Made by a program: the position numbers and the translations under genes. Of a DNA stretch of 64,000 nucleotides, positions 34,881 to 44,390 are shown one piece after another. Source of the stretch: Deltaproteobacteria bacterium (GTDB taxonomy: Bacteria > Myxococcota_C > UBA6777); NCBI GenBank assembly GCA_002731275.1, contig PCBK01000146.1, positions 1 through 64,000 on the forward strand. Direction: 5' to 3'. Under the pieces are notes generated by a model. It saw nothing but the letters and a program-made list of their open reading frames with translations, was not told where the DNA came from and ran no database searches. Position 1 is the stretch's first letter, and each line of letters begins with the position of its first letter.

Positions 34881-36041
34881 CTAGTAATCAAGTTCTGGAT
34901 CGAGTTGGAGCTGAAAGCGGGCGACAGCAGGAGGTGTTTGTTTGCGAAGCGTCCGATTGAGAGACAACGCGGATGAGCGTTTGTCACTCTTTTCAGCTTC
35001 GGGCAAGAAGGGATAGTGGATATCGGGCATCGCGTTCATGACAGCCGTTTGCATGTCGCGCATCGATTGAAAGCGTCGTTCGGGGTTTTTCTTCAGGGCT
35101 TTCTTTACGACCTCAGCCAACCCAGGGGGGATGTTTTTCCTGATACTCAACAAGGGCACAGGCTTTTCAGAGATCTGCCGGCTCATCAACTTCAGGAAGT
35201 TCTGAGGTGTGGGTTCACCGTTGAGGGTGAAAGGTGCACGCCCGGCGAGACACTGATACATCACGATCCCAAGAGAGTAGAGATCCGCTCGTCCATCGAC
35301 GTGGCTGATCCCTCGAACGCGTTCATCAGGAGTGGGCCCACGACACTGCTCAGGAGACATGTACTCAGGTGTCCCCACGACTTTCCCGACCTCAGTGAAA
35401 TCGGGTTCATCTGGATCGAGAGGTTTGGCGAGGCCGAAGTCGAGGATTTTCACGAAGTCGGGTTGCCCATTGTAGGAAGTCAGAAAGATATTATCGGGTT
35501 TGAGGTCCCTATGCACCATACCTTCTTCGTGTCCAATGGACATCGCCGAGCAGATTTGGGCAGCGAGCTGGGCTGTCCGCTCGGGGGTCAGGTAGTATGG
35601 AGGTTTGCGTAGGATCTCGCGCAGGCTCTCCCCTTTTAACAACTCCATAGAGTAGTAATACACGCCCTGTTTTTGGTCGTACCCAAAATCGTCGATACGA
35701 ATGACATGTGGGGATATCGCGCTCACTTTTCGAGCAAGTCGAGCCTCTCGCAAAAAGCGTCCGTACTGTGTTTCCCGTCGGTGATCAGGACGTTTGATCA
35801 TCTTGATGGCACGAAGCTCGCGAAGGAATACGTGTTCAGCTTTGTACACTTTCGCCATACCACCTTCGCCAATTTTTTTGATGAGATGGTATTTTTGATC
35901 GAGGATCATCCCTTCTAGTGGGTCCACGCGTCGCTTTTGAGCATTTCGTTTCAGATTATGACTACATGAAGGACAAAAAGCAGCCTGAACAGGAGCCTTT
36001 GCACCACATGAAGGACAAATTTGCACGTTATCTCTTTGCAT
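34881..36041 (-). CDS. Ser/Thr protein kinase with N-terminal zinc ribbon
   Basis: A 386-residue cytoplasmic kinase. An N-terminal zinc ribbon (CPSCGAKAPVQAAFCPSC) is followed by a complete Hanks-type domain: GEGGMAKVYKA, IKMIKR (ATP-anchoring Lys), VHRDLKPDNIFL (catalytic loop), DFGLAK, GTPEYMSPEQCRG and DGRADLYSLGIVMYQCLAG. The C-terminal 50 residues are basic and Ser/Pro-containing and lack a membrane segment. I chose ATG 36041 because zinc-ribbon kinases usually begin just before the first CxxC; the SD is weak, and a longer frame to 36122 would add a hydrophobic leader that directly abuts the upstream stop. It lies 77 bases downstream of the collagen-like lipoprotein gene on the same strand and is likely co-transcribed with it. 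Confidence 0.9.
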   Translation of the reverse strand: MQRDNVQICPSCGAKAPVQAAFCPSCSHNLKRNAQKRRVDPLEGMILDQKYHLIKKIGEGGMAKVYKAEHVFLRELRAIKMIKRPDHRRETQYGRFLREARLARKVSAISPHVIRIDDFGYDQKQGVYYYSMELLKGESLREILRKPPYYLTPERTAQLAAQICSAMSIGHEEGMVHRDLKPDNIFLTSYNGQPDFVKILDFGLAKPLDPDEPDFTEVGKVVGTPEYMSPEQCRGPTPDERVRGISHVDGRADLYSLGIVMYQCLAGRAPFTLNGEPTPQNFLKLMSRQISEKPVPLLSIRKNIPPGLAEVVKKALKKNPERRFQSMRDMQTAVMNAMPDIHYPFLPEAEKSDKRSSALSLNRTLRKQTPPAVARFQLQLDPELDY

Positions 36042-36118
36042 GCTTTTGATGAATCTCAACTTGTAGGGTACTGGAAAAAGCCAATGAACAACATTCAGAA
36101 ATATAACAAAAAAGCCCA

Positions 36119-38458
36119 TCAAGGGGAAGTGATCTGCATCGGAAGATTGCGAAATACACCTGCGCTTTGAGGTATAAAACCTTTTGTTTTCAAGTCACTG
36201 ACTTTTTTTACATCTCCCCTCACGAAAGTTGCAGGGACGTCCACGCGCAACACCAATCGCAAAGGGGAGTAACCAGCATCATCGCCTGAACTCTTACGCA
36301 TACCGTCAAAAACATCTTGCCCTGTGATACTCATGCTCTGAGAAGGTAAGAAAAATGCGTACATAAATCCTTGTTTCAGAAAGCCTCCCTCATTCTTCAA
36401 CGTCGTCTCAAAAGGAAAACACGTCGCATAGCTGCCTCGCACCCAAAGCGGGTTTGACGTGTTCATATCCTTACCCTGTATCTGTGCATTCTGCGCAACA
36501 ACCGGGCAATTGATCACAACGCCACTTGGGCGCCTTGGTAGACCGGCTCGTATGATCGACGCGAGAGAACGAATGGAATCGGCTTGGTATCCATCAAAGA
36601 CAGTCACTTCGATCACTTCGAGAAAAGGAGTCGCGTCTTTGTCACCGGGAAGTCGCTCAATGATATCCCTCTGACCTGTCACTCTCTGCCCCTGTACGTC
36701 GACAAACCTGTACAACGCTCCGATGGAAGGCGTGACAGCCCCCATATCCCAAAAAGAGATACTTTGTCCGTCGCTGTACCCATCGCGCCTTGGGATGTTC
36801 GAAGGTAAAGATGCAGCTCCCACAAAGGGAGGCGTCGAAGCATTTGCATCCACTGATCCGGGCTGTATCACATTGAACACAAAGGTTGTGCTTGGAGCGA
36901 TGTCAGTAGAGAGCACATCTCCCCATCCTCTGATCTCACCAGCAAGCGCATCTTTTCGGACCTCAACAACCTCTCTCCTCCACACCATTGGATTCTGCGA
37001 AGAGAAAACAGGTTGTTCTAACAGCGTCTTGTCGTGTTGAAGGCGCAAGAGACGGCCACTCACAAGCTTTCCACTCTCCAAAGGGAGCGCATTTTGCCCG
37101 GCTATGGGAAACCACCAGACTCGCCCACCTCGACACCATCCTTCGATCAGCTCATTTGTATTGCGCTTCTCCACCACGACATTTTTGGAAACAATGGGCG
37201 CAGCGATGACTTTCCCTGTCGAGGTCGTCTTCAGTGCGAGTGATTGGATTTGTCTCAGAGAGCGTAACCCACCCCTCTCAACAGAGTCTGGCAGGAAGAC
37301 TTCGACGATCTCCACAAAAGGTGTGTAAGAGCGATGTCCAGGTGGGTAGGCAAAGATCCAGGCAGGGATATCCGTGACAGGACCGTTCGCATCGACAAGT
37401 CGATATACTTTCCCAATCTTGTTTTGGACCTCCCCAAAGGACCAGTACAAGAGCGCCTTACCATCCACCCACCCTTTCTTAAGAGGAATGCTCTTCAAAA
37501 ACGAAGCTCCATCCAACTCGGGGATCGTCTCGTCTGTTTCGAGGGAATCAGGCCTGATAGGCGTCAAACGGGTTGAGCTTGCTTCTGCACCGTCCAAAGA
37601 GACCATCCTCAGATCACGTAATTCATCCTGGGTGTAGGTATCTCTTACAAAAAAGCGAAGCTGTGTGCGAACAGAGACCTCCAGAGGCTCGAATAAGGCA
37701 CCACCTTCAGCGCTTCCACTCGCTTCTACGACAGGCGTCCCCATCTGTCCATAGGCAATGCGTCCATTGGTCCGTGTGATTTCATTTTGAAAACAAAAGA
37801 CTTGTGCAGCATATGCATGAACCCATACCTTCTGCAGGGCGACAGCGTTATTGCCCACGTTATTTTCGAGAGCAGCGTCAGAAGAGACGATAGGACAGGC
37901 CCGAAAAGAGAGCGTTGACTGGATCGAAAACCCCGTCTGTTTGAGACGTTCGAGGGATTTGATCGCGTTGAGTCGGAAGGAGAACGTTTGAGGGACATCC
38001 ACTCTCATGACTTCGACAATAGGGGAATCATGAGGCTGATGTGGTCCAGTCTCCAAGACCGGATGTTGTCCTGCGATAGGCTCTTTCTCCCCTTCCCAAT
38101 AAAAGATGAACATTTTGGAGGTTGTCACAGGGACCTCACCGAGATCCCAGTACTCAAGAGCACGACCACGATACCATGCTTTATGAGTGGCGATGGTCCC
38201 CCTGCGAGCCGTAGGAACCCACCCATCAGGGTACTGACCAAGTGAAGACTCTGGGCGAAAGATATCGACTTCTGCGTCTTTGCCATCCGCGCCAGAAGGC
38301 CCTTGTGGCCCTTGTGGACCTTGCTCTCCATCACGTCCGGGGGTCCCGTCTTTTCCATCCTGGCCAGATGGTCCCTGCAACCCTGGTGGTCCGAGAAAAC
38401 AACCAGATGAGCACGTTATCAACAAGACCAAGACAAGATACAAACGTAGATGAGCCAT
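36119..38458 (-). CDS. Collagen-like lipoprotein with repeated beta modules
   Basis: A 779-residue exported protein. The signal (MAHLRLYLVLVLLITCSSGC) ends in a lipobox with lipidated Cys20. Residues about 23-62 are a short collagen-like tract of Gly-X-Y triplets (GPPGLQGPSGQDG, GEQGPQGPQGPSGADG). The rest contains at least three related modules of about 165 residues, each opening with a YW/FW-D/S-F/M/L-G motif (ALEYWDLGEV, ALLYWSFGEV, SISFWDMGAV) and containing a VEV/EVIEV strand and a P-I-V-S/A block. AGGAG is 5 bases before ATG 38458. I infer a surface stalk with repeated binding modules; no enzyme motif is visible. It lies between a deoxynucleoside kinase and a Ser/Thr kinase, probably one operon. 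Confidence 0.8.
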   Translation of the reverse strand: MAHLRLYLVLVLLITCSSGCFLGPPGLQGPSGQDGKDGTPGRDGEQGPQGPQGPSGADGKDAEVDIFRPESSLGQYPDGWVPTARRGTIATHKAWYRGRALEYWDLGEVPVTTSKMFIFYWEGEKEPIAGQHPVLETGPHQPHDSPIVEVMRVDVPQTFSFRLNAIKSLERLKQTGFSIQSTLSFRACPIVSSDAALENNVGNNAVALQKVWVHAYAAQVFCFQNEITRTNGRIAYGQMGTPVVEASGSAEGGALFEPLEVSVRTQLRFFVRDTYTQDELRDLRMVSLDGAEASSTRLTPIRPDSLETDETIPELDGASFLKSIPLKKGWVDGKALLYWSFGEVQNKIGKVYRLVDANGPVTDIPAWIFAYPPGHRSYTPFVEIVEVFLPDSVERGGLRSLRQIQSLALKTTSTGKVIAAPIVSKNVVVEKRNTNELIEGWCRGGRVWWFPIAGQNALPLESGKLVSGRLLRLQHDKTLLEQPVFSSQNPMVWRREVVEVRKDALAGEIRGWGDVLSTDIAPSTTFVFNVIQPGSVDANASTPPFVGAASLPSNIPRRDGYSDGQSISFWDMGAVTPSIGALYRFVDVQGQRVTGQRDIIERLPGDKDATPFLEVIEVTVFDGYQADSIRSLASIIRAGLPRRPSGVVINCPVVAQNAQIQGKDMNTSNPLWVRGSYATCFPFETTLKNEGGFLKQGFMYAFFLPSQSMSITGQDVFDGMRKSSGDDAGYSPLRLVLRVDVPATFVRGDVKKVSDLKTKGFIPQSAGVFRNLPMQITSP

Positions 38459-38549
38459 ACCACTCCTCAACAAGAGCACACTGTAGAGGTTCATCCACGA
38501 ATATCCGTGTAGGTAGAGTGGTTCTCTCGCGAAGAAGATAGCACAAACA

Positions 38550-39167
38550 TCACGAAGAGAGATGCACCTCTATTTGGGATAAAATGTCGATTCTATCGAC
38601 AAGATCAGTCAAATAATCCATCTTATGGGTCGAAATCGTGATCACGGGGGAGCGATCATACGTCGCGAACCACTGTTCATAGAGCCTATCGAGCTGTTTG
38701 AGATACTGCACAGGGATATCCTGCTCGTAATCACGACCTCTGATCCCGATGCGTTTGCGGATGGTCTTGATGTCGGCTTTCAAATAGATCACGAGATTGG
38801 GAGGTGTTAAAGAATCACAAATATTCTCGTACAATTCCCAATAGGTTTCGAAGTCACGCTGATCCATGATCCCCTGTTCGTAGAGGCTCTTTGCGAAGAC
38901 CTCTGCGTCCTCGTAAATCGTGCGGTCCTGGATCACAGGTGAAGGGAACGCTTCAGCTTCTCGATGGAGCCTGAACTTTCGCCCCAAAAAGTACGCTTGT
39001 GAGGGAAACGCCCAGCGTTTCATGTCGTGGTAAAAATCTTCGAGATAGGGGTTTGTTTCATGTGGTTCGAAGATGGGTTTGAGCGCGAAAGTTTTGCACA
39101 GAAAATCGACGAGTGTACTTTTTCCAACGCCGATGTTGCCGGCAACTGCGATATATTTCTTGGACAA
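38550..39167 (-). CDS. Deoxynucleoside kinase (deoxyadenosine/deoxyguanosine type)
   Basis: A 205-residue cytoplasmic salvage enzyme that phosphorylates deoxynucleosides. The Walker A motif GNIGVGKST spans residues 10-18, a substrate-binding Glu/Tyr-rich stretch follows (FEPHETNPYLEDFYHD), the DRTIYED motif with the catalytic Asp-Arg is near residue 82, and a lid arginine motif (RIGIRGRDYEQ) near 141. Length is normal. The start is a TTG at 39167 with a perfect AGGAGG 8 bases upstream, and no suitable ATG exists. The 91 bases to the collagen-like lipoprotein gene on the same strand suggest co-transcription. Base specificity is inferred from overall resemblance to bacterial dGK/dAK enzymes. 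Confidence 0.92.
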   Translation of the reverse strand: MSKKYIAVAGNIGVGKSTLVDFLCKTFALKPIFEPHETNPYLEDFYHDMKRWAFPSQAYFLGRKFRLHREAEAFPSPVIQDRTIYEDAEVFAKSLYEQGIMDQRDFETYWELYENICDSLTPPNLVIYLKADIKTIRKRIGIRGRDYEQDIPVQYLKQLDRLYEQWFATYDRSPVITISTHKMDYLTDLVDRIDILSQIEVHLSS

Positions 39168-39457
39168 ATGACCAACCTCCTGACAATCAATCAGTCAAGA
39201 AGGTAGCAGATCATCCGTTGATTGGGAAGTAAGTGGATGAAAATGATCGCATTGCCATGCACACGACCAAGAAATTGCGATTTTCTGGACGCAGTCGCTT
39301 GCCTGATGGGGCAAGTTGTTGTATAAATGGAAAGATTTTGACCCACAGCGGCGTCCATTTGACAGCGTTTTCTCAAGTCGTTGCTGGTATCTACGCGAAC
39401 TACACTCCCAATCGAAATCAATTCACGACGTCTCATCAAGAAGATGGAGCTTTGATC

Positions 39458-40342
39458 ATGGCAAATCAAGTTGTCGACAATCAGGAAGCTTTAAAGCCAC
39501 CAACTGATCTCTCAGAAGAAGAAAGATGGATTGTCCGCCTGCACGGACAAGATATGGGGCCATTCTCGACCAAAGCACTGTATCCAAAGCTGCTTACGGG
39601 AGAAATTGAACCCGAAACCCTCCTCCTCGACCAAAACAGGTTCAGCCGTTGCCGCCTGCACGAGATCACGGAGTTGCAGCCTTACCTGGAGCTACACAAC
39701 ACACAAAACCCCGTTCTTCTTCGCGAACAAAAAGCACAAGAACGTGACGAATATTGGGAAAAGACCGGTAAAAAACGCATGATGATCGGTATCGCTTCAG
39801 GGATCAGCGTGATCGTCGCAGCGTTTGTGATCTGGCGTGTCTTTATCTACCAAAGCTCCGACGTCTACCTCCAAGACGGTGACCACCAATTCTCATTTGA
39901 AGGCTTCAAAGGCGTCAAAAAGAAGAAGGGATACAAAAAGTTTAACGACATCCGGTATCGCCGACGAAAAGGTCGTAAAGGTGGAAAAGCTGGCGCAACT
40001 GGCCCCTCTGCTGCGACTGTCGACTTCACAAATGGCGGTGGTAGTGGCATCCCACGCAAGAAGCTCTCCAACTACATCCGTGGTCGTATCCGCAGTATCT
40101 TCGGTTGCTTTAAAATGAGAATGCAGATGGACTCTCGATTTACGGGCGGAAACATCGAATTCTCGATCATGGGTACCACAGGGAAAGTCACACGTGTTCG
40201 CGTGATCGACACCGACTACGCTTCGACCTCTCTCAACAGCTGCATCAGACGACGCGCAAAACGCTGGCAAATGCCGACCTTCCCTGGCTCAGCCGTGGTC
40301 TACTTCCCCGTATATATCCGTAAAAAACGCACTCGCTGGTAA
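39458..40342 (+). CDS. GltG/GltJ (AgmX)-like TonB-type envelope protein
   Basis: A 294-residue protein with three parts. Residues about 22-70 form a GYF_2-like domain (WIVRLHGQDMGPFSTKALYPKLLTG), cytoplasmic by topology. A single transmembrane helix lies at about 110-131 (MMIGIASGISVIVAAFVIWRV). A basic Gly-rich linker leads to a C-terminal domain of the AgmX/PglI or TonB type (IRGRIRSIFGCFKMRMQMD, GNIEFSIMGTTGKVTRVRV, VVYFPVYI) with two cysteines. In Myxococcus this architecture belongs to the Glt gliding machinery, which couples inner-membrane energy to the outer membrane; the function here is inferred. GGAG is 9 bases before ATG 39458. The RluA-like gene starts 5 bases after its stop. Confidence 0.75.
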   Translation: MANQVVDNQEALKPPTDLSEEERWIVRLHGQDMGPFSTKALYPKLLTGEIEPETLLLDQNRFSRCRLHEITELQPYLELHNTQNPVLLREQKAQERDEYWEKTGKKRMMIGIASGISVIVAAFVIWRVFIYQSSDVYLQDGDHQFSFEGFKGVKKKKGYKKFNDIRYRRRKGRKGGKAGATGPSAATVDFTNGGGSGIPRKKLSNYIRGRIRSIFGCFKMRMQMDSRFTGGNIEFSIMGTTGKVTRVRVIDTDYASTSLNSCIRRRAKRWQMPTFPGSAVVYFPVYIRKKRTRW

Positions 40343-40347
40343 CACCT

Positions 40348-41325
40348 TTGTCAACGCCCCTTCAGTGGACATCCACCTCCTCCAGCCGACTTGACCGTAT
40401 CCTCAAAGCACAATTCCCACACGTCTCAAACCGCGCCCTCAAGCTGTGGTTCAAACAGCACAAGGTCTTCGTCAATGGCACCTCACGTCCGCCAGGATAC
40501 AACGTGCAAGAAGGTGATCTCATCCAGCTCCCACACGGCACATCACAGCTCATCCCACGAGAGGCAGAATCAACCCTTCGACTCGAATATATCGACAAAC
40601 ATGAAGACGTCATCGTCGTCAACAAGCCCCACCAAGCCCACTGCCATCCACTCAACCCTTGGGATCTGGACACCATCACACAAGCTGTTGTACGCGACTT
40701 TCCACACATCAAAGATGTAGGCTCTCCCCGTGAACCAGGACTCCTACATAGGCTCGACTATGAGACGTCTGGAATTCTTTTGTTTGCGAACTCACAAGAG
40801 AGTTTTCAGCGCCTGTCACAAAGCCGCGACGAAAAACAATGGGACAAGCGCTATCTCGCATGGCTACACGGAATCGTCACCACTCCAGCACAGCTCCTCA
40901 TCCCCATCACACACCACCCCTCACAACCCTCCAAGATGATCGCATTCCTCGACCCTTCTCAAAAACACAAAGGACATGTCCAACAAGCCCACTCTTGGTT
41001 TGTCCCACTCGCACATCGCAATCACCAAACGTTGTGTATGATCAAGATCATCACAGGCGTTCGACATCAGATCCGCATCCACGCGAGCACATGGGGTCAT
41101 CCCATCGTCGGCGACCCTCTCTATGCCACGAACTCCCAAGCTGCTGAGAGGATGATGCTTCATGCGAGCGCACTCAACGTTCCTTCCCCTTTGACTGGAC
41201 AAACACTCCAATGGTGCGCGCTCCCATCCTTTGTAAATGACCTCGAAGCCGTCGAATGCAAACGGAGCTTCGAACGAGAATCACCCCCCACAAAGATTGT
41301 CACAGCTGAAGAGTTGCGCTCCTAG
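40348..41325 (+). CDS. RluA-family pseudouridine synthase
   Basis: A 325-residue RNA-modifying enzyme. An S4-like RNA-binding domain occupies residues 12-75 (SRLDRILKAQFPHVSNRALKLWFKQHKVFVNG), and the catalytic domain contains LLHRLDYETSG with catalytic Asp137 and the later RHQIRIHASTWGHPIVGDPLYA block. These are diagnostic for the RluA/RluC/RluD family, which converts specific uridines in 23S rRNA or tRNA; the target site is not predictable. The start is uncertain: TTG 40348 is 5 bases after the preceding stop and has no clear SD, so translational coupling is possible. It belongs to a plus-strand run of five closely spaced genes. Confidence 0.88.
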   Translation: MSTPLQWTSTSSSRLDRILKAQFPHVSNRALKLWFKQHKVFVNGTSRPPGYNVQEGDLIQLPHGTSQLIPREAESTLRLEYIDKHEDVIVVNKPHQAHCHPLNPWDLDTITQAVVRDFPHIKDVGSPREPGLLHRLDYETSGILLFANSQESFQRLSQSRDEKQWDKRYLAWLHGIVTTPAQLLIPITHHPSQPSKMIAFLDPSQKHKGHVQQAHSWFVPLAHRNHQTLCMIKIITGVRHQIRIHASTWGHPIVGDPLYATNSQAAERMMLHASALNVPSPLTGQTLQWCALPSFVNDLEAVECKRSFERESPPTKIVTAEELRS

Positions 41326-41381
41326 TCACCATCAGGTAATGTGTCCCGGCTCACATCAATGAACCCTACTGGAGGATCCCA

Positions 41382-42896
41382 ATGTCTTCTCAAAATAAAA
41401 CAGAAAACAAAACATTTCAGTTGCTTATGAATCGCTTTCGCGAACTGCATCACTTGGGCAGTATCAGCGAATTGCTGGACTGGGACAAAGAGGTGATGAT
41501 GCCCTCTGGTGGGACGGATCAACGAGCAGAAGAGACCGCTGTTCTCTCCTCCCTCCACCACCAAAGACTCACGGACCCACAAGTCGGCGAATGGATCGCA
41601 GAGCTCGAAGATGTAGACTCTTTGAATGAAGTGGAGAGAGCTGATCTTCGTGAAGCCAAGCGAGCATATGACAAGGCAACCAAAGTCCCACCGACGCTCG
41701 TCGAAGAGCTGGCCAAGTTGAGCGTCACAGCCGTCCAAGCCTGGGCAGGTGCACGCAAGGAAAAGGACTTCTCCGCCTTCGCCCCCAAACTCAAACAGAT
41801 CGTCAAATGCAAACGAGAATACGCCGACGCGATCAGAGGCGAAAAGAGCCGCTATGATGCGCTCCTCGATGATTATGAGCCCAACGAACGCTCCGAGGAC
41901 TTGAAGGAGATTTTTTCTTCCTTGCGTGAGGCCACTGTCCCACTTTTGCAAACACTGAAGGAAGCCACATACCAACCCGACCCAGAGCACCTCAAAGGTG
42001 ACTTCTCGATCGACACGCAAAAGGCGTTCTCCCTCAAAGTCCTCGACAAAATGGGCTACAACATCAATGAAGGTCGACTCGACGTCAGCACACACCCCTT
42101 CTGTACGGGCAATGGTGCAGATGTGCGAATCACCACGCGCTACCAAACGAGCCAAATGACCGAATCTCTCTTTGGATGTATGCACGAAGGTGGTCACGCT
42201 CTGTACGAACAAGGTATGGACCGCGCACGCCTGGACAAACCGGCTGGTGGCTATGCTTCTCTCGGTATTCATGAGTCACAATCTCGCCTCTGGGAAAACA
42301 ATGTCGGACGCTCGATGGCCTTTTGGGAGCACTTTTACCCACAGCTTCAGGAGAGCTTTCACGCCCCCTTCTCTTCTGTTGATCTGCAAGACTACTGGCG
42401 CGCCATTAACATCGTCTCCCCCTCTTTTATCCGAACCGAATCCGACGAGATCACGTACAACCTTCACATCATCTTGCGCTTCGATATCGAAGTCGCGTTA
42501 CTCGAAGGAGACATTGAGATCGATGATCTCCCAACGGCCTGGAATGAGCGCTTTGAAAAAGACTTTGGCATCAAGGTCACAGATGACAGTGTTGGGTGTC
42601 TACAAGATATCCACTGGGCAGCCGGACTCTTTGGCTACTTCCCGACGTACACACTCGGTAATCTGTACGCCGCTCAATTCTTCCAATCCGCGCAGCAGGC
42701 GCTCCCTGAGCTTGAAAGTATGTTCCGCAAAGGAGAGCTCGCGCCGCTGCGACAATGGTTGAAAACCAACATCCACGAACCTGGGAGTGTCCACTTTGCC
42801 CGTGACCTCTGTAAAAAAGTCACAGGTGCGCCACTCTCTATCGATCCATTCGTACAGTACATCAACGACAAGTTCGCAAAGGTGTACAAACTGTAA
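41382..42896 (+). CDS. M32 metallocarboxypeptidase (Taq type)
   Basis: A 504-residue, almost wholly helical zinc carboxypeptidase, full length for the family. The zinc motif HEGGH is at residues 268-272, followed by HESQSRLWENNVGRS (HES with a metal or substrate-binding Glu), IRTESDEITYNLHII and DIHWAAGLFGYFPTYTLGN near residue 405, all hallmark blocks of family M32. It releases C-terminal residues from peptides in the cytoplasm; there is no signal peptide. GGAGG lies 5 bases before ATG 41382. The opposite strand is also open for 317 codons, but that frame has no family features and is an artefact of codon use. Confidence 0.95.
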   Translation: MSSQNKTENKTFQLLMNRFRELHHLGSISELLDWDKEVMMPSGGTDQRAEETAVLSSLHHQRLTDPQVGEWIAELEDVDSLNEVERADLREAKRAYDKATKVPPTLVEELAKLSVTAVQAWAGARKEKDFSAFAPKLKQIVKCKREYADAIRGEKSRYDALLDDYEPNERSEDLKEIFSSLREATVPLLQTLKEATYQPDPEHLKGDFSIDTQKAFSLKVLDKMGYNINEGRLDVSTHPFCTGNGADVRITTRYQTSQMTESLFGCMHEGGHALYEQGMDRARLDKPAGGYASLGIHESQSRLWENNVGRSMAFWEHFYPQLQESFHAPFSSVDLQDYWRAINIVSPSFIRTESDEITYNLHIILRFDIEVALLEGDIEIDDLPTAWNERFEKDFGIKVTDDSVGCLQDIHWAAGLFGYFPTYTLGNLYAAQFFQSAQQALPELESMFRKGELAPLRQWLKTNIHEPGSVHFARDLCKKVTGAPLSIDPFVQYINDKFAKVYKL

Positions 42897-42971
42897 GGCA
42901 AACATCCCCTTGAGCGATACAATTGTGCGACCAACCATACCTCCTGCCAACACATCCAAACCAACGCGAAA

Positions 42972-44360
42972 GTGAAAACAATGCAATCCACACAGACCAC
43001 ACTCAAACAAGAGCTGTGGAGTACTTTGGTGTTGGCTGCCCCCCTCAGCGCTGCCTTCGCGGGCAATCACCTGATGGGTCTCGTTGACACCGCGATCATG
43101 GGACGCCTGGGCGCTGTTGCGCTCGCAGGGACCGCAACAGGCGCCACCCTCTTTTTTATCGTCTCCGTCTTTGGCATGGGCATTCTCTTTGGCCTCGAAC
43201 CCTTTATCGCCCAGGCGATCGGCGCAGGTGAAGAAGACAAGGCTTACAGACACTACCGAGAAGGCATCGTCCTCTCGTTGCTCATGTGTATACCGTTGAT
43301 CTTGATGCTCGTCCTGTCTCCGTTCGTCCTCCCCGTGCTGAAATTCGACGAAGCCACCATCAAAGCTGTCCAGTACTACGTGATCGCACGTGCCCCCGGC
43401 CTGGCATTTATGTACATGTACAGGACCTCCAAGGCATACCTACAAGCCAATCACATCACCCGCCCAATGGTCGCCTCCACGATCATCGCGAATATCCTCA
43501 ATGTCTTCACGACGGCGTTCCTGGCCATGGGTGATCAGGCACTTCAAAAGGTCGGTCTGCCGGCGATTGGATTTGCAGGTTGGGGTGTCTTTGGTGCGGG
43601 TATCTCCACGACCTTCATGTCATGTCTTCAGTGGCTTATCCTACGGCACTACGTCGCGCAACAGAGACAAACACACCAAATCGACGACACCCAGCCCATC
43701 CAGCGCAAAGCGCTCGTCCACCTGCTACGTCTAGGGTGGCCTCTTTCGATACAATATCTCGCAGAAGGTGGATTGTTCGCGCTCGTGACGTTGTTGATGG
43801 GTCAATTTGGCCCTGTGATCTTGAGTGGTCACCAAATCGCCCTTCAACTCGCGAGTTTCACCTTTGTGATCTGTGTGGGCTTTGGGAGCGCGACGACAGT
43901 TCGAGTTGGTCATGCTGCGGGCAAAGAAGACAGAGCTGGAGCGCAGGTCGCTGGCATCGCGGGGTTAATCTGGGGGGTCATGTTTATGAGCGTCAGTGGG
44001 ATGATGTTCTACACGTTCCCGAAGCAGCTCGCGGGATGGTTCGCTGTCAATGAACAGATCATCGAAGCAGCTGTTCCTTTTATGCTCATGGCGGCCATTT
44101 TCCAGGTTGTCGATGGTATCCAGGCGGTCTCATCTTCGGCGTTACGAGGCATTGGTGACATCAAGATTCCGGCGCTGTTTTATCTCGCAAGTCATTGGTG
44201 TATTGGACTGCCGTTGTCGTGGTATCTGACATTTGGAGGTGGTGAACAGGATCCTGTCGCGATGTGGTGGGGCTTGATCGCCGGGCTGTCTTTTGCCAGT
44301 GTGAGCTTGTGTACGCGATTCTTTCTCCTCTGTCGCAAGCCGATCAAGAGAATGCTCTGA
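42972..44360 (+). CDS. MATE-family efflux transporter
   Basis: A 462-residue integral membrane protein with about twelve hydrophobic segments in two similar halves, typical of multidrug and toxin extrusion proteins (LMGLVDTAIMGRLGAVALAG near the N-terminus is the characteristic first-helix pattern; the second half has SGHQIALQLASFTFVICVGFGSATTVRVGHAAG). It would export cationic compounds using a Na+ or H+ gradient. The start is GTG 42972 or ATG 42981; neither has a strong SD. It lies 75 bases after the M32 gene and 30 bases before the NRDE gene on the same strand, so the group is probably read as one transcript. Substrate unknown. Confidence 0.92.
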   Translation: MKTMQSTQTTLKQELWSTLVLAAPLSAAFAGNHLMGLVDTAIMGRLGAVALAGTATGATLFFIVSVFGMGILFGLEPFIAQAIGAGEEDKAYRHYREGIVLSLLMCIPLILMLVLSPFVLPVLKFDEATIKAVQYYVIARAPGLAFMYMYRTSKAYLQANHITRPMVASTIIANILNVFTTAFLAMGDQALQKVGLPAIGFAGWGVFGAGISTTFMSCLQWLILRHYVAQQRQTHQIDDTQPIQRKALVHLLRLGWPLSIQYLAEGGLFALVTLLMGQFGPVILSGHQIALQLASFTFVICVGFGSATTVRVGHAAGKEDRAGAQVAGIAGLIWGVMFMSVSGMMFYTFPKQLAGWFAVNEQIIEAAVPFMLMAAIFQVVDGIQAVSSSALRGIGDIKIPALFYLASHWCIGLPLSWYLTFGGGEQDPVAMWWGLIAGLSFASVSLCTRFFLLCRKPIKRML

Positions 44361-44390
44361 CACCCCCTACTTTCAACATAGGACAAATGT

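Noticed and set aside
41322-42272. 317-codon minus-strand frame opposite the M32 carboxypeptidase gene
   Set aside because: The plus strand carries the HEGGH zinc motif and all family blocks. The minus frame has no motif and no ribosome binding site, and exists because C-ending codons on one strand avoid stops on the other.
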